A stretch of DNA of 64,000 nucleotides, taken from NCBI RefSeq assembly GCF_009834785.1, contig NZ_WUYX01000022.1, forward strand, positions 1 to 64,000, in the 5' to 3' direction. The stretch's first letter is position 1. Each line of letters starts with the position of its first letter. This DNA is from Natronorubrum halalkaliphilum. Lineage in GTDB: Archaea > Halobacteriota > Halobacteria > Halobacteriales > Natrialbaceae. The notes beneath the pieces are model-generated. The model had not been told where the DNA came from. It was given only the letters and a program-made list of their open reading frames with translations, and ran no database searches. Positions 26,985 to 34,750 of the stretch are shown here, piece after piece. Both the position numbers and the translations under genes were made by a program.

Positions 26985-27008
26985 GTCAGCTCCGAACCGG
27001 GAGCTGAC
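26985..27008. repeat. Inverted repeat in the 392-bp gap before the recombinase gene
   Basis: GTCAGCTCC at 26985-26993 and GGAGCTGAC at 27000-27008 form a 9-bp stem with a 6-base loop. On the plus strand it is followed by A rather than T residues, so it is not a typical terminator for the upstream gene. The rest of 26934-27325 is AT-rich, with no gene that I can support, and probably carries the promoter of the recombinase gene. Confidence 0.45.
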
Positions 27009-27325
27009 AAAAACGTTCGTACAGCGATTATAACTGGATCACTCTCTGTCCGGATTGGGACTCGTATTCAACAAGAGTTGATTGATGGAAGAGAAGGTGG
27101 AATGTAAAAACTCAAATAAATCGAGTGAAATAACCGTGCTGAGACCAACATAAGAAAACTGACTAAAATGAAACGAGGACTCTACGTTTTCGATGATAAT
27201 GTGGAGATTCCGCGAACTTTCCTCCGCAATATAAAGATCCTTTTTAAAATAATGCCATATACATTATAAGAATTACCTTACATTCTTGGTAAGACATAAG
27301 TTGTTACTACATTAATAATAGCCAA

Positions 27326-28156
27326 ATGCCCCGACGTACCGCGATCCCGCTCTACAAATCTCGCCACGTGGCCTTCGTCAGAGGTGCAGCTGACTACCCT
27401 AATTTTGACAAAGGGCTTTCAGGAGTCCTTCACGTCGGAACAGGTGTTCGACCTGACACTATAGGCCATGTTCATACCAATTGGTTTCGTTGGAAACCAA
27501 CACGAGACGGAGAGCCCACGCTCTACCTGAAAGTGCCGGCTAGCGATCCCTGTCGAAAGTATGGAACTCATGAACCGTGCGGCGACTGCAACATGCTAGG
27601 CCACGGCGAGTTTGAACCGAAGACTCCAGCTGGCGAAGGCCGTGAAATCCTTATCGACGACACTTGGACGAACCCAGTCACCAAGGAGCGTGAATATTTC
27701 CCTCTCAAAGATATGGTTAGACGTTATTTTGCACATACAGGAACCCACGCCCCTGACGATGCCATGCACGGTGAAAAGATGATCGGTGGGGACGGCGTTT
27801 CCAAGGGTACCCTCAACAAATGGTACCGTGACATTGGTGCTTACACCGAGATTAGTGCCCAGTTCCGCGAAGATCGGCTCCGCCAGGAATTGGAAATAAA
27901 AGACCCTATCGACAATTCCAATGACCGTGAAACGGTACAAATCAAGAATTTTGGAACAGATGACAAGGGGAACGAGATACCGGATATTATCTCCCACGAT
28001 CTCCGTGCAACGTTCTGTACACAGTTGATGCGTACCGACACGAATCCTGACAAAGCCATCAAAAAAACCGGCCACAAAACAGCTCAGAGTATGGCCCCCT
28101 ACATTTCGTTCGCAAATGGAGAGATCGACAAACAGGAAGAAACACACATGTACTGA
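27326..28156 (+). CDS. Compact tyrosine recombinase (catalytic domain only)
   Basis: A 276-aa protein that corresponds to the catalytic half of a phage-type integrase. Box I is VLHVGTGVRPDTI with Arg42; box II contains HDLR (224-227), GHKT (249-252) and a candidate nucleophile Tyr259 in APYISF. A Cys cluster CRKYGTHEPCGDC (76-88) may bind zinc, as in several haloarchaeal integrases. The N-terminal core-binding domain present in normal integrases is absent. The gene lies downstream of the primase-helicase and 4 bp upstream of the HNA-repeat protein, which carries DNA-binding repeats and its own recombinase-like fold. The two may act together in integration. Confidence 0.82.
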   Translation: MPRRTAIPLYKSRHVAFVRGAADYPNFDKGLSGVLHVGTGVRPDTIGHVHTNWFRWKPTRDGEPTLYLKVPASDPCRKYGTHEPCGDCNMLGHGEFEPKTPAGEGREILIDDTWTNPVTKEREYFPLKDMVRRYFAHTGTHAPDDAMHGEKMIGGDGVSKGTLNKWYRDIGAYTEISAQFREDRLRQELEIKDPIDNSNDRETVQIKNFGTDDKGNEIPDIISHDLRATFCTQLMRTDTNPDKAIKKTGHKTAQSMAPYISFANGEIDKQEETHMY

Positions 28157-28160
28157 GTCA

Positions 28161-29480
28161 ATGAAACGAATCAGTGAACAAGAACTCCTCGATGAGTTAC
28201 GCCGACTCGGTGGGGACTCAGCACCGTCAATCACAGATATGAAGTCAGACGGAAAATTTAGTAGAACTCCTTACGAGAGCAGGTTTGGATCCTGGAATGC
28301 CGCTGTGAGGGCCGCCGGGTACATCCCGAACAGCTCACCTACTGAGAAGGAACTCCTTGAGGAGATGCAGCGGGTAGGTGGAGACTCAGCACCGGAAACG
28401 TCAGATATGAAGTCAGATGGACAATTCTGGCCTAGTATCTACCGGCGCCGTTTCGGGAGTTGGAATGCCGCTCTAAAGACTGCCGGCTACACCCCAAACG
28501 ACCACTGCACTGAAGATGAACTCCTCGACGAAATGCGCCGACTCAGTGGGGACAAACAACCAACAATGTCAGAGATGAACTCAAACGGAAAATTCAGTGT
28601 AGGTCCTTACAAAGATCGATTCGGGAGCTGGAATGCTGCCGTAAGAGCTGCGGGCTATAGCCCGAACAGGGAACAGAATGTCTCTGACAGACAGCTACTT
28701 ACTGCGCTCCGGGAGGCTTCGGATGGTGATGATGTCGCACCACCGCAAGAATCAGCCAGTAAAACCGGCTTTGGCGCTTCGACATATCAATATAGATTTG
28801 GGAGTTGGTGGCGGGCTGTCGTTCAGGCTGGACTTCTACCAAGAAACCGAAGACCCCTCAGCTCCTCGGAATTCAAAAAGCTCCATACTACCGCTACTGA
28901 GCTCCAGAACTCGGCCTGGAAGTTAGCTGTGCTTCTCGCAATGTTCACTGGGCTCACGGGTCAGTTATTCAATGATCTCGAAAGCGAGTGGGTTGAAGAG
29001 CGGCGTCACGATGTCATCGTCACTGTTCCAGCAGAACAGACAGTATCAGGAAAGAGATGGGAGTTTCGACTTCCTGAGTCGTGGTCTAGTGGTGGAAGAA
29101 AGATTGATACACAGCTCCCCGGTCATACCTTGTGGTTTCAGTCGAACCGATCACTCTCTGGCAGAAGTTCCATGCTATATCAAAGCGCAATAATGAAGAC
29201 AGCAGAGAAGGCCGAGCTTACAGAAAGAGAACAAACTATTCCAGGGCATCCCAATTTCAATCAGCCAGTCCCGTTAGTGCGAGCAAGTGATCTGCGAGCA
29301 ACCGGTGGTATTAGAATGGCGCGCAACAGTGTTCCTGTTCATCGAATCCGTCGCCATCTTGGTATTAAGCACACCAACTGGCATGCAAGTATTGAGGACT
29401 TCTTCCTGTGGCTGTACGTTCACGAAGACATCACTCACAACCAGTATGACCCGCCAAACGTTGTCCTTGATCCAGTTTAG
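28161..29480 (+). CDS. HNA-repeat protein fused to a degenerate tyrosine-recombinase fold
   Basis: The 439-aa product (start at 28161, 4 bp after the recombinase stop) has four repeats of about 56 residues (about 8-57, 64-113, 120-169 and a weaker 178-228). Each has the consensus LLdEmrRlgGD...P...dM.s.GkfS...Y..RFGSWNAAvraAGY.PN, the homing-endonuclease-associated HNA repeat that binds DNA. Residues about 250-425 look like a tyrosine-recombinase catalytic domain with SDLRATGG and RRHLGIKHTN. Box I reads FTGLTGQLF, with Thr where the catalytic Arg should be, and the first His of HxxR is Ser. It is likely a DNA-binding partner of the upstream recombinase rather than an independent enzyme. Confidence 0.78.
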   Translation: MKRISEQELLDELRRLGGDSAPSITDMKSDGKFSRTPYESRFGSWNAAVRAAGYIPNSSPTEKELLEEMQRVGGDSAPETSDMKSDGQFWPSIYRRRFGSWNAALKTAGYTPNDHCTEDELLDEMRRLSGDKQPTMSEMNSNGKFSVGPYKDRFGSWNAAVRAAGYSPNREQNVSDRQLLTALREASDGDDVAPPQESASKTGFGASTYQYRFGSWWRAVVQAGLLPRNRRPLSSSEFKKLHTTATELQNSAWKLAVLLAMFTGLTGQLFNDLESEWVEERRHDVIVTVPAEQTVSGKRWEFRLPESWSSGGRKIDTQLPGHTLWFQSNRSLSGRSSMLYQSAIMKTAEKAELTEREQTIPGHPNFNQPVPLVRASDLRATGGIRMARNSVPVHRIRRHLGIKHTNWHASIEDFFLWLYVHEDITHNQYDPPNVVLDPV

Positions 29481-29658
29481 TCCTGATTCCACCGCTGTTC
29501 TCACCAACGATCTGAATCACCCGATAGTAACATAGCTGTTGTATGCTTTCAAATTAGTTAAAATCCATCCCTATTCCGACGATTTTGCCGTATGAATCCT
29601 ACATGTGAGAATATATCTACTGAATCTCAACTAATATCGGCCGTAATTGTAGAGTTGG

Positions 29659-30528
29659 CTATTTAGTAGAAGACTCAATTCCAGCAACAAGCCGCGAGTC
29701 GATGAACGCATCGCAGAGTTGGTCGTCGGTACAGATGGATCGGATCAGTCCGTCGATTCGCTCGACCGACTGGGGGAGATTGTACCGGTCGACAAGCGCT
29801 GGGGCATGCCACGACTCGAGTGGCCGCCCAGTAACAGCAGCGTGGCGAAGCCCAAGCCGAATAATCTGGAGATCATGCCGCGAGTCAAACCCCCAGGCTT
29901 CAGCGCGATCCTCGAGTTCGGTATCGTAGGTATCGAAGCCGATGATGTCGTGACATTCACGGCAGAGACAGATCCCCTGATCGGGATTATGGGACCAATG
30001 GTGGTAGTCGAGGCTCCCGTTTGCAATCGCGCCGTCGTGGTTGAGAGTCGTCAGTGAGCGCCGACACAGCGGACAGGAGACGTCCCAGTCCCAGCCAAAG
30101 GCTGAGGCTTTCTCTGCTAACCGGCTCGTGTACTCGTCGTTGCGCGGCTCGCCTTTGCTGTTCGTAATGCCACCCCAGAGCCAGTCGTCCCAGAACCGTT
30201 GGACCATCGCTGTCAGCGTCGAGGGCTCGACAATTGAGAGATACGCAGCATCGACCGCGACAACACACCAGACGCGCAACTCAACGTCGCATTGGCCACA
30301 GGCAATGTCGAGATGCGGGACGACTGTTGGAAGCCCCTGCTCGTAGACGGTGACGGCCTCGCCACAGTTCGGACAGCAGATCGCGGTCGGTGTCTCGGCC
30401 AGGGCATGCTGGTCGTTTGCCTCGAGCAAGACAGCCGCTCGATCGCCATATGGGTGGTTGGGAGTCGTCGGATGATGGGGTGTTGCTACGAGGTCGTCAC
30501 GCGGTGGACACGATCTTGCGTGTGTCAT
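29659..30528 (-). CDS. Zinc-finger HNH-like protein
   Basis: A 289-aa protein with several Cys/His clusters. CCPNCG near residue 48 and CGQCD near 77 form one zinc site. A second region, CPLCRRS, then YHHWSHNPDQGICLCRECHDII (split here across two clusters), has the CxxC...HH...CxxCH arrangement of HNH endonucleases. The C-terminal 90 residues are helical. Such proteins are common in haloarchaeal plasmids and proviruses and may cut DNA or act in regulation. It is co-directional with, and overlaps by 4 bp, the small gene at 30525-30791. Confidence 0.8.
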   Translation of the reverse strand: MTHARSCPPRDDLVATPHHPTTPNHPYGDRAAVLLEANDQHALAETPTAICCPNCGEAVTVYEQGLPTVVPHLDIACGQCDVELRVWCVVAVDAAYLSIVEPSTLTAMVQRFWDDWLWGGITNSKGEPRNDEYTSRLAEKASAFGWDWDVSCPLCRRSLTTLNHDGAIANGSLDYHHWSHNPDQGICLCRECHDIIGFDTYDTELEDRAEAWGFDSRHDLQIIRLGLRHAAVTGRPLESWHAPALVDRYNLPQSVERIDGLIRSICTDDQLCDAFIDSRLVAGIESSTK

Positions 30529-30791
30529 ACTGCCGATTCCGCCTTAGGGGCTAGGGCATCCGTGATGTCTGGCTGCTGGCACTGCAGGTTCTCGATCGGC
30601 TCGACAGTCTCGACCTGCCAGCTGCCATCGTGGCGCGATTCGTCGACGCGCCAGAACTGCGAGTTGTCTTGGCGTTTAACGTACCGGATGCGCCGTTCCT
30701 GATTGTTTGTGCTTTCCGAAAACGACACAACGAATGCTGTCTCGGTTGCTGTGCTGTTACTGGTCGGATGATGGGTTTGGGGTTCGATCAT
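30525..30791 (-). CDS. Small hypothetical protein coupled to the HNH-like gene
   Basis: An 88-aa protein of unknown family. The core (FVVSFSESTNN, RRIRYVKRQDNSQFWRVDESRHDGSWQVETVEPI, cut here by reading through one beta sheet) is aromatic and basic, suggesting a small beta-barrel. Its stop overlaps the start of the HNH-like gene by 4 bp, so both are probably made from one transcript. No further evidence of function. Confidence 0.65.
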   Translation of the reverse strand: MIEPQTHHPTSNSTATETAFVVSFSESTNNQERRIRYVKRQDNSQFWRVDESRHDGSWQVETVEPIENLQCQQPDITDALAPKAESAV

Positions 30792-30992
30792 AACTGAAGA
30801 CAGAACAGTCAGTGGCTACCAGCTGTCAACTACAAGGCCGACGCCGGCTCTTTTTGTACTGACTCTCCTTCACTGCTTCCGGGAAATAAAAACACAATTC
30901 TACACAGATTCGTCTGTGGAAATAACCGCCATCGTATACAATGGCCAACAAAGATATTTTGTCACCATCGCAACTCATGACTGGGGATTGGA

Positions 30993-31268
30993 ATGAAACT
31001 GCGACAGCCAACAGATTTTCTTATCCTTGAAGCACTCGAGGAGACTGGTCGAAACGTAGCAACGAATCTTGCGCATCATACAAACAAATCACGGCAAAAT
31101 ATCAATACCCGTCTTCCAGTACTCTCAGACTATGGACTCGTCCAGAAAGTTGGTCCTGCCGATCGCTCTGGGCTTTATGAAATTACATCGCTTGGGGAAC
31201 GGGCACTTCGCTACCGCGAACAATACGATGAGAACGAAAATTTTGAGGATTTGCTTGCAAGCACCTGA
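30993..31268 (+). CDS. PhiH1-repressor-like winged-helix regulator, short copy
   Basis: A 91-aa protein with the same winged helix as the one at 4958-5305 (MKLRQPTDFLILEAL, KSRQNINTR, YGLVQKVGPADRSGLYEI), ending shortly after the domain. Near identity over 75 residues points to recent duplication or shared acquisition. A repressor role is inferred from family. It lies 214 bp upstream of the small gene at 31482, with a paired TTAACCAACA site between them. Confidence 0.85.
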   Translation: MKLRQPTDFLILEALEETGRNVATNLAHHTNKSRQNINTRLPVLSDYGLVQKVGPADRSGLYEITSLGERALRYREQYDENENFEDLLAST

Positions 31269-31392
31269 CCGGTTCGATCCTCGAAAAGACGGAAATATCT
31301 CACATGCCGTGTTTGAAAAGATCTGGTGAGCCCAATGAAGACCCCAGGTTGAGAGGCAGTCCTCACCCGTTGACCGACACCGGCGCAGAGAA

Positions 31393-31432
31393 TTAACCAA
31401 CAGACGGCCGCAAGGAGGTGTCTGTTGGTTAA
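31393..31432. promoter_or_regulatory. Third paired TTAACCAACA site
   Basis: TTAACCAACA at 31393-31402 and TGTTGGTTAA at 31423-31432, with a 20-bp spacer (21 bp at the two DUF6788-like genes). Here the symmetry extends by GAC/GTC to 13-bp arms. It lies about 50 bp upstream of the gene at 31482. Confidence 0.65.
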
Positions 31433-31481
31433 CGAGCGACTGATCCGTAGAATTTTCGGGTAGCATGTAGTGGAAAGACTA

Positions 31482-31787
31482 ATGGCTGATAGCGAACAGG
31501 CAGAGAAACAATACCATGCGGCGTCAAGTGTCGACCTTCTATCGGCATTGTCAGCACTCGATATCGAATTTTTGACCGTCTCTGACCAGCGCGTGCTCAT
31601 CATCTACGCCCGATCGATTCTCAACGTCGACGTGAATACGGGTGATATCCAGAGCGCTGATGCTCTCGAGGTAACCGTCCTTGATCACGATCCAAGTGGT
31701 GGTATCAATGATCCATATGGTCTGATCACGAGAGTTATCGACCAGATCGACGAAATGGCTGGGGGTAATCTGTCTCCGGTGCCCTGA
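31482..31787 (+). CDS. Hypothetical protein
   Basis: A 101-aa acidic protein starting at the ATG at 31482 (an in-frame GTG at 31470 is an alternative). The middle shows beta strands (FLTVSDQRVLIIYARSILNVDV, about 30-52) and a Gly-rich C-terminus. No family recognised. A paired TTAACCAACA site sits about 50 bp upstream, and a PadR regulator gene follows 56 bp downstream on the same strand. Confidence 0.65.
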   Translation: MADSEQAEKQYHAASSVDLLSALSALDIEFLTVSDQRVLIIYARSILNVDVNTGDIQSADALEVTVLDHDPSGGINDPYGLITRVIDQIDEMAGGNLSPVP

Positions 31788-31843
31788 GCTATTCACCTAG
31801 GAATATCGACGTTTTTAACAACTAACACCCTCAATTAGTGTCT

Positions 31844-32131
31844 ATGTACGATCTTACTGGGTTTCAACGGGACCTTCTTTATACAATTGCCGGACAGGAT
31901 GATCCCCATGGACTCGCGATCAAAGACGAACTCGAGGATTACTACGAGAAAGAAATTCACCATGGGCGACTCTATCCGAACCTCGATACGCTCGTCGATA
32001 AAGGTCTCGTCGAGAAAGGGGAAGCAGATCGTCGGACGAACTTCTACAGCGTTACCCGACGTGGCCAGCGCGAGATTGAAGCACGACGAGAGTGGGAAAA
32101 TCAGTACGTTGGTGAGTTGCTCGACGGATGA
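31844..32131 (+). CDS. PadR-like winged-helix regulator
   Basis: The start at the ATG at 31844 aligns with its paralogue at 61469 (both begin M-x-D-L-T-G-F-Q-R-D-L-L-Y); a GTG two codons earlier is less likely. The 95-aa protein is a typical small PadR: DPHGLAIKDELEDYYEKEI, HHGRLYPNLDTLVDKGLVEK, RRTNFYSVTRRG. PadR proteins repress transcription in response to small ligands. The stop overlaps a short downstream frame at 32128. Confidence 0.88.
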   Translation: MYDLTGFQRDLLYTIAGQDDPHGLAIKDELEDYYEKEIHHGRLYPNLDTLVDKGLVEKGEADRRTNFYSVTRRGQREIEARREWENQYVGELLDG

Positions 32132-32238
32132 TCGACCTCATTCGTGGCCCGTTTGAGCTGTTGGAACACCAGTCAGACACTGATACTGATGATAAGACGT
32201 CCGACGCCGAGACCAGTAACAAGGACCCATCAAAGTAG
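32128..32238 (+). CDS. Possible 36-aa protein coupled to the PadR gene
   Basis: An ATG overlapping the PadR stop codon (ATGA) opens a 36-codon frame with an amphipathic start (IDLIRGPFELLEHQ) and an acidic Asp/Thr/Ser tail. The overlap and acidic composition support translation, but length alone makes it uncertain. The remaining 222 bp up to the kinase gene at 32461 hold no other gene and probably carry its promoter. Confidence 0.35.
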   Translation: MIDLIRGPFELLEHQSDTDTDDKTSDAETSNKDPSK

Positions 32239-32460
32239 CCACTGGCTCGGGTACACTCTTCGTTCAGCAAAAGGAATATTTCTGCCGTTCCGTCCGTGCC
32301 TCTGACACTTGCTCGGCGTGCCTGGAGGGTGGCATTCAGCCCAGCAACAGAATTAGTTGCTTGAAACACATATAGGTTGTTACTTTCACTGAATGACAAA
32401 CAGTGACTGCCATTCAACCGGGCGGAAATACTTATCCAACTGTATTCTAAAACGAGAGAT

Positions 32461-34629
32461 ATGACTCACCTCCACATTCTCCATGTGGACCCAGATTCTA
32501 CTCTTTCAGCGCATATACCTTCGGCAACGCTACAAAATGAAGTTGATATTGAGGTGATAACTGAGCAACGAGCAGCGGACGCCATCCAACGATTACAGAC
32601 GCTAGACGAGCAAATCGATTGTATTGTCAGCGAGTATGAGTTACCGGAGACAGATGGGCTTGAATTTCTCGAGAGAGTTCGAGCCGAATACGCCGAGTTG
32701 CCATTTATCCTGTTTACGGGGAGTGGAAGTGAATCAGTCGCCAGTGAAGCGATCTCGGCCGGTGCAACGGATTACGTGCAAAAAACGGCTGGAGAAAAGC
32801 AGGCTACACTCCTTCTTAACAGAATTACAAACGTCGTTGAGCAGTATCATTCTCGTCGTGACCGCGACCGGGTATATCAGGCATTGGAAACGGCAACAGA
32901 AGGGATTGGTATTCTTGCCGAGGACAATCGCTATCTCTACGTCAATGATGCCTATGCGGATCTATACGGCTATGAGCAGGATGACCTCATTGGAACCCAC
33001 TGGGAAGAGTTGTATCCAGACGACGAGGCCCAACGCTTTCACGACGAGATTCTTCCCGAGTTAGAGCGAGCCGGCACCTGGGCTGGCCGGAGTCATGGCC
33101 AACGAGTGACTGGTGAGCGATTCCCTGAAGAACTGTCGCTGACCCAACTAGACACTGGCGGCCATGTCTGTGTCGTTCGTGATATTTCACAGCGACTCCA
33201 GCGAGAACGCCAATTCGAGACGCTAGCAAGCAATCTACAGGGACTGGTTTTTCGCGCTGAAAATAATCCCGAGTGGGCACTAGAACATGTTATGGGGAAT
33301 GTCGAGGACTTCATTGGATACTCTGCGACAGAATTAGAATCTCACGAGATATCTTGGCGAGAGATCATCCATCCTGATGATCGCGAGACCGTTTGGGACT
33401 CTGTTCAAACAGCACTCGAGGATGGTGATAAGTACGAAATCACATACCGACTCCGTGATCGTGAAGGGACGACAAAGTGGGTCATCGAACGAGGACGTGG
33501 AGTTACGAATTCAGATGGATCAATCGAGTATCTTGAAGGGCTAATTACGGATATTACGGAGCGGAAACGACGAGAGCAGGAACTCGAGTGGAAAACAAAG
33601 GCGATGGATGAAGCTCCGATGGGGATTATCATTTCAAATCCATCGCAGGATGAGATGCCGATTACCTACGTTAATAATCACTTTTGTGAGGTGACGGGAT
33701 ACGACGAAGACGATGCAATCGGTCGAAATCCGCGGTTCCTACAAGGACCACTCACAGCGGATGACCCAGTCGAGAAGGTCCGTGACGCAATTGAGAGTCG
33801 GACAACCGTCGAAACAGATATCCTCAACTATCGATCTGACGGAACCCCGTTCTGGAACCATATGCAAATCGCCCCAATTACGGATTCAGGTGGCGACCTT
33901 GCGTACTTCGTTGGGTTCCAGAACGATGTGACAGACCGCGTTGAATCCGAGCGGAGAATCGAAGTCCTTCACCGTATCCTTCTCCACAATATACGAAACG
34001 AATTAAACATCTTACTCGGCCATCTTACCGAGTTAAAAGAGCAGCAGGATGTCGATCCGGATACGATCTCTGGAGTGAAACAGCCTGCCACAAATTTGCT
34101 TGCTAGCAGTGAAAAGGCGCGACAGATCGAGGCACTACTGACATCCACCTCCTTTGAACCAGAACCGGTTTCACTTTCTACAGTATTTGATCGAGTTCTC
34201 AATCAGCTCTCAGTATCCGCTGAAGACGTCGATCTGCAACTCGAGGGTCTATCAGATCGGACTGTGGTGGCCCAAGAACAAATCGCAGCTGCATTTCGTG
34301 AACTCCTCCAAAATGCAGTCAAACACTCGTCGAAGGCCGATCAAACGGCTACTGTGACTGCTGAGCAAGAATCTGTTGTGTTCTCGGAAAAGGGAATCGA
34401 ACGGGACGCGATTAAAGTGCACGTTGAGGATTCGAACCCACTAATTTCTGAGTTGGACCGTACCCGTCTTCTGGGGGACAAAGAATCCCCAGTCCATCAT
34501 GGATCAGGGCTTGGCCTTTGGCTGGTCAACTGGCTGGTAACGATGTCTGGTGGTCTCGTTTCGTATACGGAACGGGAGTCAGGCGGAAACCGAGTCACTG
34601 TTGTTCTACTCCAATCTGGCGAGGAATGA
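32461..34629 (+). CDS. Hybrid PAS sensor histidine kinase with degenerate receiver domain
   Basis: The 722-aa protein has an N-terminal receiver-like domain (1-120) whose phospho-acceptor position reads SEYE (Glu58 for Asp). Three PAS/PAC domains follow (about 135-245, 255-370, 375-495). The third has the LOV-type phrase GRNPRFLQG, with Pro422 where a photoactive LOV has Cys, so it should not form a flavin adduct. The histidine kinase region has HNIRNELN with His507, and an HATPase domain ending GSGLGLWLV. It is a soluble sensor kinase; the signal is unknown. The second, similar kinase gene begins 121 bp downstream. Confidence 0.9.
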   Translation: MTHLHILHVDPDSTLSAHIPSATLQNEVDIEVITEQRAADAIQRLQTLDEQIDCIVSEYELPETDGLEFLERVRAEYAELPFILFTGSGSESVASEAISAGATDYVQKTAGEKQATLLLNRITNVVEQYHSRRDRDRVYQALETATEGIGILAEDNRYLYVNDAYADLYGYEQDDLIGTHWEELYPDDEAQRFHDEILPELERAGTWAGRSHGQRVTGERFPEELSLTQLDTGGHVCVVRDISQRLQRERQFETLASNLQGLVFRAENNPEWALEHVMGNVEDFIGYSATELESHEISWREIIHPDDRETVWDSVQTALEDGDKYEITYRLRDREGTTKWVIERGRGVTNSDGSIEYLEGLITDITERKRREQELEWKTKAMDEAPMGIIISNPSQDEMPITYVNNHFCEVTGYDEDDAIGRNPRFLQGPLTADDPVEKVRDAIESRTTVETDILNYRSDGTPFWNHMQIAPITDSGGDLAYFVGFQNDVTDRVESERRIEVLHRILLHNIRNELNILLGHLTELKEQQDVDPDTISGVKQPATNLLASSEKARQIEALLTSTSFEPEPVSLSTVFDRVLNQLSVSAEDVDLQLEGLSDRTVVAQEQIAAAFRELLQNAVKHSSKADQTATVTAEQESVVFSEKGIERDAIKVHVEDSNPLISELDRTRLLGDKESPVHHGSGLGLWLVNWLVTMSGGLVSYTERESGGNRVTVVLLQSGEE

Positions 34630-34750
34630 AACGGACCCTAATCAAACCCAATCAGAGTCATTATTGGACTGGAATTCATATTTTGGTTATGAAAGTAGCG
34701 AGCCTCTATGCTGACATGGATCGAGTCATCCAATACTCTTAAGGTGATAT

